Source of the DNA: Edolisoma coerulescens
Lineage: Eukaryota; Chordata; Aves; Passeriformes; Campephagidae
DNA length: 64,000 nucleotides
Reading direction: 5' to 3'
Assembly: GCA_013397115.1 (NCBI GenBank)
Contig: VWZW01004379.1
Coordinates: forward strand, 372,001-436,000
Part shown: positions 24,501-59,495 of the stretch, piece by piece
Position numbering within the stretch: position 1 is the first letter of the stretch
Layout: every line of letters begins with the position of its first letter
Program-made: the position numbers and the translations under genes
The notes under the pieces: generated by a model
The model's input: the letters and a program-made list of their open reading frames with translations, nothing else
Databases searched by the model: none
What the model was told of the DNA's origin: nothing

Positions 24501-25655
24501 AGCAAACATCACTTCTGTCTGAACCAAAGCTACATTTTGGCCTGTAATTATTAATATGAGCTGAGTGGAATTAAAATTCCTCTTTCCACAAACAAAATGT
24601 TTTTTAAGAGCTACTTAAGATGTCCCATCGCTGGGTTTGTTCTTTCATTATGTAATTCTTATTCCAACACACTTTAACAGGCCCCCTGCAATTCCAGCAG
24701 CTCCAACCATCACAATAAATCTGCAAATCTGAAGCAGGCAAAGCCTTTCTAATTAATAAGTGCAAAGCCACATTTGAGGCGTGCTCCAGAGTCCCTGTGC
24801 AAGATTTGGGGATCTCTGCACGAGGCTCTGAAAGCTGCAATGACAGCACGGCTGCTCTGCAAAGACAGGAAGTTTGTTACGAAAACAAACTGGCCCCCTG
24901 GATATCAGCAGAGCAGCTTTCCCCAGGCACCAGCAGCTCCTTCTTCCAACAGGCAGCAGTTTTTGCCTCCAATTTCAATGTATTGATCTATTTGTCAAAT
25001 ATCTGCCTCTAAGAACTGCACATCTGGCTCCCTAAAAAGTCACACAGCTGCTGGTTTTTCAGATTTTTTCTGCGAAAGCTCAACTGAAAGAACTCAAGAA
25101 AATACAGTGCTTCATGAAAAAGAAAGTCAAATCATTTTAAGAGTTAAGTAAATAAACTTGACATTTATTCCATTCCAAGAAATCCCATACCATTGGCTGC
25201 CTATAAATTTGAAAAATCCTGCTGTTGTACCACAATCTTAAGTACAATGCTCCAGATCAGGGCTCCGAAATAGGCTTTATTAGGAGAAAGTCTACAAATT
25301 GCTTTTGCACTTGTACTGGGCCAAATCCTTTAACTCTTTGCAAGTTCTTTTGACCATTTTAAAAGCAGTTTAAATTTGCCAGGGGTTTCAGCGTTTCTCT
25401 GTAAAAGGGAAAAGAGCAAATCCCATCTGGAAGAGTTGGTAAATTCAAGTTGCTGCTAAGGAGGCTCAGTCAGCACCACGCAGCCAGAGCAGACCTACCT
25501 GGGGGAGGTTCTTTGCCAGGCTCCCTGGTGCCTTCATTTTCCACTTCCATGTCACTGGAGGATTCCTCCAAGGGCTCCCTACCCTTCCGATGGGCTGCAG
25601 TGGAGGTTTTGGTGCTCTTGCCTGGCACGGTCCCCGTTGGCTGCTCCCCTTCCAT
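326..25655 (-). CDS. SMC4: SMC4, condensin core ATPase subunit (gene-level CDS span, 23 coding exons)
   Basis: Structural maintenance of chromosomes 4 pairs with SMC2 as the ATPase core of condensins I and II, which compact mitotic chromosomes in the nucleus. Joining the exons gives 3921 bases with every junction in frame: 1306 residues, close to the roughly 1288 I recall for human. Parts in order: variable acidic N-terminus (1-75); head with Walker A GPNGSGKSN (K125) and the HNRFLILQ block (about 228-235); first coiled coil (about 290-600); hinge (about 610-760, with GTMTGGG near 756); second coiled coil (about 780-1130); then signature LSGGEK (1197-1202) and Walker B PLYFMDEID (D1225, E1226). 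Start ATG at 25653-25655 has an in-frame stop just upstream. No break or missing catalytic residue is seen. Hosts miR-15b/16-2 and is head-to-head with IFT80. Unusual: a C-terminal tail longer than the human one. Confidence 0.97.
1105..1288 (-). CDS. SMC4: SMC4 exon 23: signature motif and Walker B
   Basis: Residues about 1183-1244, VRPPKKSWKKIFNLSGGEK (signature S1198 and neighbours), then TPLYFMDEIDAALD with catalytic E1226. All ABC-type ATPase residues are intact. Acceptor TTCCAG, donor TAC|GTGAGT. Confidence 0.97.
1726..1958 (-). CDS. SMC4: SMC4 exon 22
   Basis: Residues 1106 to about 1183, EELYLKHVGELDDITNERD through RLNEFMAGFNVITNKLKE to LTLGGDAELELVDSLDPF. This is the return into the ATPase head. 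Acceptor CTTGCAG, donor CAG|GTTTTT. Confidence 0.96.
2284..2325 (-). repeat. CR1 LINE 3' fragment
   Basis: CACAGAATTATTTAGGTTGG then AAAAGACTTCAAGATC is the reverse complement of a CR1 3' end. In an SMC4 intron. Confidence 0.6.
2543..2725 (-). CDS. SMC4: SMC4 exon 21
   Basis: Residues 1045-1105, ISKLSLHAIEDEAPEELQV through PDALSKRIALLEAQRHEL to NLGAIAEYRKK. Noticeably more GC-rich than the other exons. Acceptor CATTGCAG, donor AAG|GTAAAG. Confidence 0.96.
2985..3158 (+). repeat. CR1 LINE 3' fragment
   Basis: Contains GCAGCTGTGGCTGCCCCTGG and ends TTTAAGGTCCCTCCCAACCC then AAACCATTCC, the CR1 3' end. In the SMC4 intron between exons 20 and 21, opposite to the gene. Confidence 0.85.
3192..3365 (-). 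CDS. SMC4: SMC4 exon 20
   Basis: Residues 987-1044, EALPGVQEEQKNLLQEM through ALSIKLKMEQIDSHIS to KVKYWQKE. Acceptor CTATTCAG, donor GAG|GTAGGA. Confidence 0.96.
3949..4093 (-). CDS. SMC4: SMC4 exon 19
   Basis: Residues about 938-986, NLKKSEEALQRTEKELEENE through LTTLEDKASEVMNERRQAE. Acceptor TGAGCAG, donor GAG|GTGAGT. Confidence 0.95.
4604..4793 (-). CDS. SMC4: SMC4 exon 18
   Basis: Residues about 875-938, AEKAGKMEEEVKRLHKLIMD through KLKAQQDKIDKIDKEMDEC to ITKAQVAAKTADR. Coiled coil. Acceptor TGGGCAG, donor CAG|GTACGG. Confidence 0.96.
5317..5443 (-). CDS. SMC4: SMC4 exon 17
   Basis: Residues about 833-875, FSEQEVDLRKQIKELEANV then APDKTKQRELEKVLDGYKK. Acceptor CTCTGCAG, donor AAG|GTACAT. 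Confidence 0.95.
5549..5701 (-). CDS. SMC4: SMC4 exon 16
   Basis: Residues 782-832, ISKMESQLQRDSKRAVQ through NTSEKFTASIQ: start of the returning coiled coil. Acceptor GTGTAG, donor CAG|GTGAGA. Confidence 0.96.
5998..6190 (-). repeat. CR1-like LINE fragment
   Basis: CAGAATCCCAGAATCCCTGA then GGCTGGAAAAGCCCTCCAGG, with later TTGGGCACCTCCAGGGATG, is a diverged reverse-oriented CR1 tail in an SMC4 intron. Confidence 0.75.
6362..6441 (-). CDS. SMC4: SMC4 exon 15: hinge glycine motif
   Basis: Residues about 755-781, GTMTGGGGKVMKGRMGSS. The glycine-rich GTMTGGG block is the SMC hinge signature. Acceptor TCTGTAG, donor GAG|GTCAGT. Confidence 0.97.
6539..6764 (-). CDS. SMC4: SMC4 exon 14: hinge, second half
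   Basis: Residues 680-755, MAVWENKMQKIPTPENAPRL through YFALRDTLVAKNLEEATRIA to VVTLQGQIIEVSG. Acceptor GGCTGTAG, donor CAG|GTACTG. Confidence 0.97.
6914..7075 (-). CDS. SMC4: SMC4 exon 13: hinge, first half
   Basis: Residues 626-679, GDLGAIDDKYDVAISSSCG through VVDTIDTAQACVNFLK to GVATFIALDK. This is the hinge dimerisation domain that joins SMC2. Acceptor CCTCAG, donor AAG|GTGAGT. Confidence 0.97.
7507..7692 (-). CDS. SMC4: SMC4 exon 12: approach to the hinge
   Basis: Residues 564-625, KENALEKLEREESGAKDLV through SSLAQSRSRGKVLEAL to IPGLYGRL, where the coiled coil enters the hinge. Acceptor CTCCCAG, donor CTG|GTAAGT. Confidence 0.96.
7803..8012 (-). repeat. CR1 LINE 3' fragment
   Basis: GGTTTGGGTTGGGAGGGACA followed by GACACCTTCCACTGTCCCAG and the GGCTGCTCCAAGCCCC block: a reverse-oriented CR1 3' end in the intron between SMC4 exons 11 and 12. 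Confidence 0.88.
8280..8513 (-). CDS. SMC4: SMC4 exon 11
   Basis: Residues 486-563, GKEKELMEFSKEVTEARSN through TLKERKASIRDITGKLPQ. Coiled coil with the well-conserved AQSELELYLSRYN stretch. Acceptor TTTGCAG, donor GAG|GTGAGA. Confidence 0.96.
9277..9441 (-). CDS. SMC4: SMC4 exon 10
   Basis: Residues 431-485, VEELKNVPSTSAKAIEEAT through GIQKEKE. Coiled coil. Acceptor GGTGCAG, donor GAG|GTTTGG, a non-canonical position-5 donor that still gives the conserved frame. Confidence 0.94.
9770..9920 (-). CDS. SMC4: SMC4 exon 9
   Basis: Residues about 380-430, FNKITKFIEENKEKFTQLD through AKKLEKQLQKDKEK. Coiled coil. Acceptor CCTTCAG, donor AAG|GTAGTG. Confidence 0.96.
10633..10773 (-). CDS. SMC4: SMC4 exon 8
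   Basis: Residues about 333-380, HDLKKRINDLE onward: lysine- and glutamate-rich coiled coil. Acceptor TTCCTAG, donor GAA|GTGAGT. Confidence 0.94.
10993..11120 (-). CDS. SMC4: SMC4 exon 7
   Basis: Residues 291 to about 333, LNRVKMVEKEKEALEEDK onward: start of the first coiled coil. Acceptor TCTCCAG, donor AT|GTAAGT. The split codon joins the next exon as CQYYI then HDLKKR. Confidence 0.94.
11557..11721 (-). CDS. SMC4: SMC4 exon 6
   Basis: Residues 236-290, starting GEVEQIAMMKPKGQTEHDEG. This is the conserved head-to-coil transition. Acceptor TTCCCAAG, donor AAG|GTGAGG, phase 0 at both ends, after the 9.9-kb intron. Confidence 0.97.
11883..11932 (-). repeat. CR1 LINE 3' tail
   Basis: CACAGAATCATTAAGGCTGG then AAAAGATCTCCAAGATCAAG: typical reverse-oriented CR1 tail. 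Confidence 0.75.
13730..13965 (+). repeat. CR1 LINE 3' fragment
   Basis: Contains CAGAGCAGCTGTGGCTGCCC, CTTGGAGCAGCCTGGGACAG and ends with TTTAAGGTCCCTTCCCACCC then AAACC. It may begin earlier, near 13610. In the large SMC4 intron. Confidence 0.9.
15040..15235 (-). repeat. CR1 LINE fragment
   Basis: CCTGGGGTGCTCCAAGCCCC followed by CTTGGGCACTTCCAGGGATG and CCAGCCCCTCCCCACCCTCA: reverse-oriented CR1. Confidence 0.85.
21313..21395 (-). ncRNA. MIR16: miR-16-2 precursor hairpin
   Basis: On the minus strand 21363-21384 matches all 22 bases of mature miR-16-5p (seed AGCAGCA, then CGUAAAUAUUGGCG). The opposite arm at about 21321-21342 reads CCAATATTATTGTGCTGC, the expected 3p strand, across an A/T-rich loop. 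Lies in the SMC4 intron on the sense strand, 127 bases downstream of miR-15b in transcription order, as in other vertebrates. Probably cut from the SMC4 primary transcript by Drosha. Targets include cyclins and BCL2-family messages in mammals. Confidence 0.96.
21469..21556 (-). ncRNA. MIR15B: miR-15b precursor hairpin
   Basis: On the minus strand 21518-21539 is mature miR-15b-5p: seed AGCAGCA, then CAUCAUGGUUUGCA. The GCA end agrees with my memory of the chicken form; human ends ACA. The 3p arm CGAATCATTATTTGCTGCT is at 21483-21501. The hairpin base pairs GAGGCCTT-like and AAGGC-like flanks. Same strand and intron as SMC4. Confidence 0.96.
21639..21815 (-). CDS. SMC4: SMC4 exon 5, upstream of the microRNA intron
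   Basis: Residues 177-235, from EGDDYEVIPDSKF through GKKKTFRDVG to HGIDLDHNRFLILQ. Acceptor AAAGCAG. The donor is TTACAG|GTTGGTG; a nearer GT at 21654 would lose the conserved FLILQ, so I used the later one. The cluster lies 100-325 bases past this donor. Confidence 0.95.
23482..23673 (-). CDS. SMC4: SMC4 exon 4: Walker A
   Basis: Residues 113-176, starting RFSCIIGPNGSGKSN. This carries the P-loop (K125) that binds ATP phosphates, then the FGYRAQKIRSKKLSVLIH strand region. Acceptor TATGCAG, donor AAG|GTATGT, 192 bases, phase 0 at both ends. Confidence 0.97.
24226..24404 (-). CDS. SMC4: SMC4 exon 3
   Basis: Residues 53-112, including DNRSLEEILGSIPPPP and APRLMITHIVNQNFKSYAG, the start of the ATPase head. 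Donor AAG|GTATC. Acceptor TTTTAG; an AG three bases later would drop one residue and keep frame. Confidence 0.93.
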
Positions 25656-25694
25656 TCCAAGCAATCAAACTACCGAAGGGCTCTATCTCCTTTG
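25499..25694 (-). CDS. SMC4: SMC4 exon 2: end of 5' UTR and first coding exon
   Basis: Coding part 25499-25655 (residues 1-52 plus one base), starting MEGEQPTG and rich in K, E, S and P, as expected for the poorly conserved SMC4 N-tail. Donor CAG|GTAGG at the low end. The acceptor at 25694 follows a good pyrimidine tract (TTTCTTGTTTGTGTTAG on the minus strand); a weaker AG would start the exon at 25669. Either way the ATG is the first in-frame one after a TGA. The start is inferred without transcript data. Confidence 0.75.
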
Positions 25695-27162
25695 CTAACA
25701 CAAACAAGAAATCCCCGTGATCTCAGCACTGAGCTACAACCCACCAAGGAATTTACCTACACCTCTGCCCAGATGTTTGACTCATTTAGAAACTTAAGAC
25801 TGGAGGTATTTAGAAGACAAAAATCCAAATTTGAAACAAAATATCGAGGTTAGCTTCATAATGATATATTTTAAGATACATCACCCCCCCAAAATGAGGG
25901 GCTGAGGCTAATCTGCATTAACAGCATGGATCTACCTGCTGCCAACTAGTGTGGGCACGTTCAGGGCAGCGACTTTGCTCACTGAAAGCCACCGTGGTGC
26001 TGGGGGCAAAAGAGTTAAAGACACATTGAATAACAAACCGAGGAGCCACATGTCTCTACTGTCCTGGGAGAACTCGTTATATTTCAGACCTGACACTCAT
26101 TTTACTTTCAATAATCCGTGCTAAATATTTGTATGTATATATAGAGATTGATAAACAGATAGCAAAACAAAAGACCTGCGCGATTATAGCGAAGACTTGA
26201 CTCTTAAATAATTTAAATCAACACACTCTGCTCACAAAATGCAACACAACTCCTCCTGCTAGCATTCAGCATTTCAGAGAGAAAGCAAAAACGAAATACC
26301 TTCATCTAGCTGGGATGTTAAAGTGATCTGAGCAAGGACGAGCATTACAAAAGCCATCAGCTGGCACTTCAGCACAGCTCCCCAAACGGGTGAAGAGAAA
26401 GCACCCGATGAGAAGAAAAGACGAGTGAGGAGCGAAACTCTCCCCTAAGAGTTGAAATCGCAGCAAGTGGCGAAGTGAGTTCCCAGAAAAACAGACATGA
26501 GAAAGTTTACTTCTCACAAGATAAAAAAACTGACGTGGTTAGAAAGTCATCTTACAATTGGTGCCAATCATTTGACGTTTTCAGACCTACCCCCAACCCA
26601 CACTCTCATGAGAGTCCTTCATTTGGGACAATGGGGGAGGGGGGAAATGAGAGACAGAACTCATTTTCAGGCAATTTCAGTCTATGCCCCCGTTCAGAAC
26701 TGTTCCGCAATGGCTGTCTCAGACAATTACAGCCTAGCAAAGCATATTTATTTATTATTTTTTTCCCAAACTGCTCCACTCCAACAGAATTGTGCAATAT
26801 AGACCTATTTACCTTCCCAACCCTTCCCCCCCTCGGATACTTCACCAGAATGAACAAGCCGAACTACTTGACCTCAGCTTTTAAAGCGCGATAAATCAGT
26901 TGCCACATAGTCTCTTAACAAATTTAACAAATTCCTGCCCAGCTCCTCCCCCGAGCCAGCTCGAAGGTGTTTGGTAAAAGCATCTCTCCTGCCAAGCACC
27001 GTTTTCCTCACGGGGATGGCGAAAAAAGAGCCAGAGACGGACAGAAAAGCTTCCTCATTACCAGCCGCTTAAATCTGATAGCGACGAGCCCTGTCAGTGA
27101 CAAATCTGGGGCTTTTTTAAAGCCTAAGGAGCCCGACTGCACCCGTGTCACGCTCTTTCCAA

Positions 27163-27235
27163 GTCACAGAATCCCAGAATATTCCGAGTTGGAAGGGATC
27201 ATCGAGTTCAACTCTTTCAAGTCAATGGCCAATCA
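27163..27235 (-). repeat. CR1 LINE 3' tail
   Basis: CACAGAATCCCAGAATATTC then CGAGTTGGAAGGGATCATCG. Reverse-oriented CR1 tail 0.8 kb from the SMC4 leader exon. Confidence 0.75.
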
Positions 27236-27651
27236 TTAAGGGCTTTCTTGGTGTTTTTATCTCATCCTTCAAGCATCAAAGCAGCAGGCAGAGCCGGGGC
27301 TAGAAGGGTCCCTGCTCTAAGCAGATTAAAATCGGGTCTCTCCTCTACCCGACCGCGTCCCTGAACTTCCCCGTCCGCCGAGGATCTCCGAGCCGCGGTC
27401 CCCGAGGGTCCCTCAGGGCACAACGGGAGCCTCGGGCTGCACAGCCCCTCTGTGACCCCCTCCACAAACCCCTGTGCCGACAGCAGCCGGGACGGACCCG
27501 CCGTGCCCGGAGCCCTCGGGGGGACCCTCAGCGGGGCAGCAGCCCGGGGAGAGGCGCTGCCGCCGCTTTTGCTCCCTCCGGGCGAGGGGGGAAGTAGGAA
27601 AAGAAGGCGCGGGGCAGAACCCGCCATCCCCTCAGCAACCCCCGCCTTCCC

Positions 27652-27862
27652 CCTCAGCACCTTCTCCTCAGCACCTTCTCCTCAGCACCTTCTCCTCAGC
27701 ACCCTCTGTCTCCCCCCTCAACACCCCCAGCACCTTCCCTTCAACACGCCTTGTCTCCCCCTTAGCACCTTCCCCTCCACAGTCCTTTTCTCCCCCTCAG
27801 CATCCCTTGTCTCCCCTCAACGCTCCCAGCATCTCTTTTCTCCCCATCAGCACCATCGCCTC
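27652..27862. repeat. C-rich 14-base minisatellite in SMC4 intron 1
   Basis: CCTCAGCACCTTCT is repeated about four times nearly perfectly (27652-27710), then continues as degenerate CTCAGCACC and CTCAACAC units. It lies just inside the SMC4 donor, within 120 bases of the CpG island. The long readings here are low-complexity, not genes. Confidence 0.8.
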
Positions 27863-27973
27863 AGCACCCCCTGCCCGGGGCAGCCCCCTTAGGGCACCTC
27901 CTCCGCCGCGAAGCCCCCCCAACCCCACCGCCCGGAGGCGAACCACCATCGCTTCCTCCCGCCGAGCTCGTAC

Positions 27974-28195
27974 CTGCTCGTCCCGGCCGCGCCCTGCCCC
28001 GGCGAGGCGGCGGCAGCGCGGGCAGCTCCGGCTGCTGTAGAAGCTCGGCCGCTTCCACACTCGAAAATGGCGCCGAAACGGCGAACTCGAACCGAAATTC
28101 GTTAGAAAAGCGCGGGGCAGGCTGGGACGGGAGGGGCCGGGCCCGCGGGTTTGAACGGCACCGCCGCCCCCGCCCGCCATCTTGTGTTCGTTACA
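27974..28195 (-). promoter_or_regulatory. SMC4: SMC4 promoter and probable non-coding exon 1
   Basis: Minus-strand donor CAG|GTACGAG at 27974 inside the CpG island fits a short leader exon spliced to exon 2. A YY1-type site (minus CAAGATGGCGG, 28174-28184) is the kind found just downstream of CpG-island start sites, so transcription probably begins near 28190. A GGCGCC with flanking TTTCGG/AAATGG at about 28065-28078 resembles an E2F element, fitting cell-cycle control of SMC4. The exact start is not visible. Confidence 0.5.
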
Positions 28196-28367
28196 GCAGG
28201 GAGGGGAAAGCGCCCAGAAATCCGCCGGGAGCGGCTTTTTCTGGGGAGAGACGGAGGGATGGGAGACCTTAGGGGCTGAGGGTGACACGGTGGCACAGCC
28301 CCGCCGCCGGGCCGGCGGAGAAAGGGTTTAATTTTAATTTTAGAAGTAGGTCAGTGGGCGGCGCTTG

Positions 28368-28380
28368 GTTGCTGGGCGAC
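28368..28380. promoter_or_regulatory. X-box-like RFX site
   Basis: GTTGCTGGGCGAC matches the RFX imperfect inverted repeat (GTTRCY, 1-base spacer, RGYAAC) with one mismatch. RFX factors drive ciliary genes, and it lies about 200 bases upstream of the likely IFT80 start. A second, weaker candidate, GTCGCCATAGAGAC, is at about 28577-28590. Confidence 0.4.
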
Positions 28381-28512
28381 GCGCGCCGGTTTAAAAAGAA
28401 TAAAAAAAATTATAAAAATTTTTTTGAAAGTGAAAAAAAAAAAGAAAAATTGTGACAGCGCGGCGATTTTGAAGCGGGTTTAATTAATTAACGGGCGGCG
28501 CCGTGGCACCTT

Positions 28513-28733
28513 GGGGGGGGGAGAAGGGGGGAGCCGTGAGGTGGCGGAGGAGGAGGAGGATGAAGTCTCGCGAGAAGTCGCCATAGAGACAGCGGCGCTT
28601 GGCGACGGGGGGAGCGGGTCCCGCCGCTCCTGAGGCGACGGGAGCGGGAGAGGGAGGCGGGATCGTCCCGGGATCCGCCGGGAGCGGCAGGCGGGGTCAT
28701 CCCGGGGTCCGCCGGCAGGGGGAGGGGGGGTGG
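28513..28733 (+). repeat. G-run tracts next to assembly gap
   Basis: G-runs at 28513-28531 and again at about 28716-28733, ending at the first N, can form G-quadruplexes and probably explain the gap. They lie in the presumed IFT80 5' UTR or first intron. Confidence 0.55.
28566..28575. promoter_or_regulatory. TCTCGCGAGA palindrome (CGCG element)
   Basis: An exact 10-base palindrome. This element is known from CpG-island promoters of essential genes and is bound by BANP when unmethylated. Here it sits where the IFT80 start would be expected. Function at this locus is inferred. Confidence 0.65.
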
Positions 28734-28898
28734 NNNNNNNNNNNNNNNNNNNNNNNNNNNNNNNNNNNNNNNNNNNNNNNNNNNNNNNNNNNNNNNNNNN
28801 NNNNNNNNNNNNNNNNNNNNNNNNNNNNNNNNNNNNNNNNNNNNNNNNNNNNNNNNNNNNNNNNNNNNNNNNNNNNNNNNNNNNNNNNNNNNNNNNNN
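28734..28898. other. Assembly gap (165 N)
   Basis: Unknown bases inside the CpG island. The IFT80 leader exon or its donor may lie here, so the 5' UTR of IFT80 cannot be completed from this window. Confidence 0.99.
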
Positions 28899-30022
28899 TC
28901 GGGAGCCGTGACCCCCGTCGGAGCGTGGGACGGACGGATGGAGGGGAGGGAGAGCTCCGGGGGACAGCTGAGGGCCGGGCGGGGGAGCCCCGAGCTCCGG
29001 CTGCTGGCGGCCGTTAGCGAGGGTTGGATAATCTGCTTCTTGGAAAGCTGGAAGCTGAGGGAAGAGCGGGTGTTGGCACGGCCGGAGAGCGGGCCGTGGG
29101 GACCGCGGCTGCCCGGGGATTTGGTGTCTCCTTCTCCGTGCCCCCATCCCGCCGGCTGCTCTTCCTGCTGAGCGTTCCCCCCGTCCTGCTGTGGCATTCC
29201 TTCCCGGTGCCCCCATCCTGCCGCTGTTTTCCCTCTCCTGCGCTGTCCCCTTCCCGCCCGCTAGTTTTCCTTCCCGGTGCTCCCTCATCCTTCCCTCTGG
29301 CTTTCCTTCCCTGCGCTTCCCCCATCCCGCTCTTGGCATTCCCTGCTCTCCCCATCCCGCTCCTGCTCCATTCCTCCACCGTCCCTGATCCTCATCCCCT
29401 GGCCGGCAGCTCCGGATGGGAAAGGGAGGAGGCGTGAGGCACTTTGGCTTCTCCCACTCGGGATAATTCCTGGTTATTGCCACATCTCTCCTAAAACTCC
29501 AGCGGAGCCGCTGCTGGATTCCTTGGGAGTTGGATGTAGGGAATACGTGGGCTGGTAGTGATGGATGTACCTGTGGATGGCCCAGGGTGGGCGTTCAGCC
29601 TTTTAGCGGCACATACAGAGCAATTAAAGTGCATTAAAAATTACAATAAAGTTCTGGGCTATGAAAGGAAAATATCAGGCTTTCCCTTCCTGTCTGTGTC
29701 AGCACAAGGGAACTCCAGTGCTCCAACCTCTGATGTTTCAGGCTTGATCTTAAAGGTCTTTTCCAACCTTAATAATTCAAGAATTCTCTGTTCGCAGCAT
29801 CATTTTTTCTTTGAGTTGTCCATATTCAGTTGGATAATGTGAAGACAGACTTCCCTTTAAACTCAGGTTTTTCTTGGTGCTTATTTTTCCCCAGTGCTGT
29901 TGTAATTTTACTTCAGAACTTTTTATTTTAGTGTTCATGTCTTCCTTTATAATTTTGGCTGCTTATATATGCATATACATTATGCTAATTATACATACTT
30001 ATATATTTTTCTTTTATTACAG
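28899..30022 (+). other. IFT80 leader intron region
   Basis: The first half is the CpG-island shore with C/T-rich imperfect repeats (29110-29400, words like TTCCCATCCCGC). It then becomes AT-rich and contains a short CR1 tail at about 29735-29790. The leader exon is not resolved because of the gap. Confidence 0.6.
29735..29790 (+). repeat. CR1 LINE 3' tail
   Basis: GGCTTGATCTTAAAGGTCTT then TTCCAACCTTAATAATTC: CR1 3' end in sense orientation. Confidence 0.65.
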
Positions 30023-58509
<28,487 letters not shown>

Positions 58510-59495
58510 TTGACATTTTGGACACCTTTAGAGTGCTGCTTCAATATTTGGTACTGGCTTGTTCTGACAAATGTGAAAAAACAAAAAAGCCACAGCAAAC
58601 ATTTTGTGGGCCACAGGAGTGAGAGTTTCTGTAGATTTTAAGCATTGGGTGACACACAGAATGAATTATTCACTTTCATTTTGAGCTGGGTTTATACTCT
58701 GGTGCCAGTGATGGCTACATGTGTGAGGAAAAAAGGGAATTAACTGTCTCTATCTTAGTGATTTTAAATTTTCATTGCCATTAATGTTCTTTAACCTGGG
58801 TTGTCTCTCATGAAGTCCCCATTTAAGCACCAGTTTAAGCAGTTTGGTTCTTCCTGCAGCCTCGGGCACCTCTCCAGACTCGTTTAAATTGCCCTAAAAC
58901 AAATTTAGCAAACTGGAAGTGCTGAAAATATTAAAAAAAAAAGGAGCTTGAACCTCTAAGGTACAAATATTTCCCTCACAGGGGTGGTAATACATATTTC
59001 TGTTAGGATGTACCAGCAAGTTCTTTCATAGATGATTTCAGCAACTCAGGTTTGTCCCTGAGCAAAGCATTCAGCAGTAAAAGGATATTTTCTTGTTTAA
59101 AATGCTTTGGAATGTGCTTTCAGGGTTGTTGGAAGTAACAAACAGCATTTGTAGCATCTGACATGTAAAATTGACAAAAATATTTAAAATAAGAGAGTAT
59201 TTCATGTATTTTTCCTGCCCAAAGCACTTGTTTTGTAAATGTATTTTTTCTATTTGTGTTTTTTCATCAGGATACATTTTTCTTTGTTTCACACCCAAAA
59301 CTGGCTGCATTCCTTCATGTTATAAATATATTACCAGGTTATTCAGCAGTGACAAGGTATATTATGTATCTTTCAAAAGTTACCATCAAAACGTTAAATA
59401 TCTGTACATACAGCAAATTTGTAAATCATCGTGTGACCTTTTCTTGCTTAGTTCATGAATTTCTTAATAAAACCAAATAAATGTGGAGGTTTTTA
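58510..59495 (+). terminator. IFT80: IFT80 3' UTR with tandem AATAAA signals
   Basis: Two AATAAA signals at 59466-59471 and 59476-59481 are followed by a G/T-rich stretch (TGTGGAGGTTTTTAATGT), giving cleavage near 59495 and a UTR of about 1 kb. Confidence 0.8.

Larger units (their letters stand above)
21816..25498 (-). other. SMC4 introns 2-4 (between exons 2 and 5)
   Basis: AT-rich sequence between exons at 24226-24404 and 23482-23673. Contains a short AAAC run near 21987-22007 and A-runs near 24435. No further gene or RNA is seen. Confidence 0.8.
25695..27973 (-). other. SMC4 intron 1
   Basis: Holds a CR1 tail (27163-27235) and the C-rich minisatellite. No additional exon is supported. 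The plus-strand readings are short and uncharacteristic. Confidence 0.7.
27860..29170. promoter_or_regulatory. CpG island, bidirectional SMC4/IFT80 promoter
   Basis: Dense CpG surrounds the divergent starts of SMC4 (minus) and IFT80 (plus), in contrast to the AT-rich flanks. An A/T-rich patch at 28388-28450 sits between the two GC-rich halves and may be a nucleosome-poor centre. The island is interrupted by the run of N at 28734-28898. Confidence 0.75.

Noticed and set aside
27797..28288. A 163-codon minus-strand frame as an SMC4 N-terminus
   Set aside because: It runs through the exon 1 donor, and the SMC4 frame starts in exon 2 after an in-frame stop. Kept only as a possible upstream frame.
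28488..29483. A 331-codon minus-strand frame across the first gap
   Set aside because: CpG-island composition plus N codons. It is proline/arginine low complexity and overlaps the IFT80 promoter.
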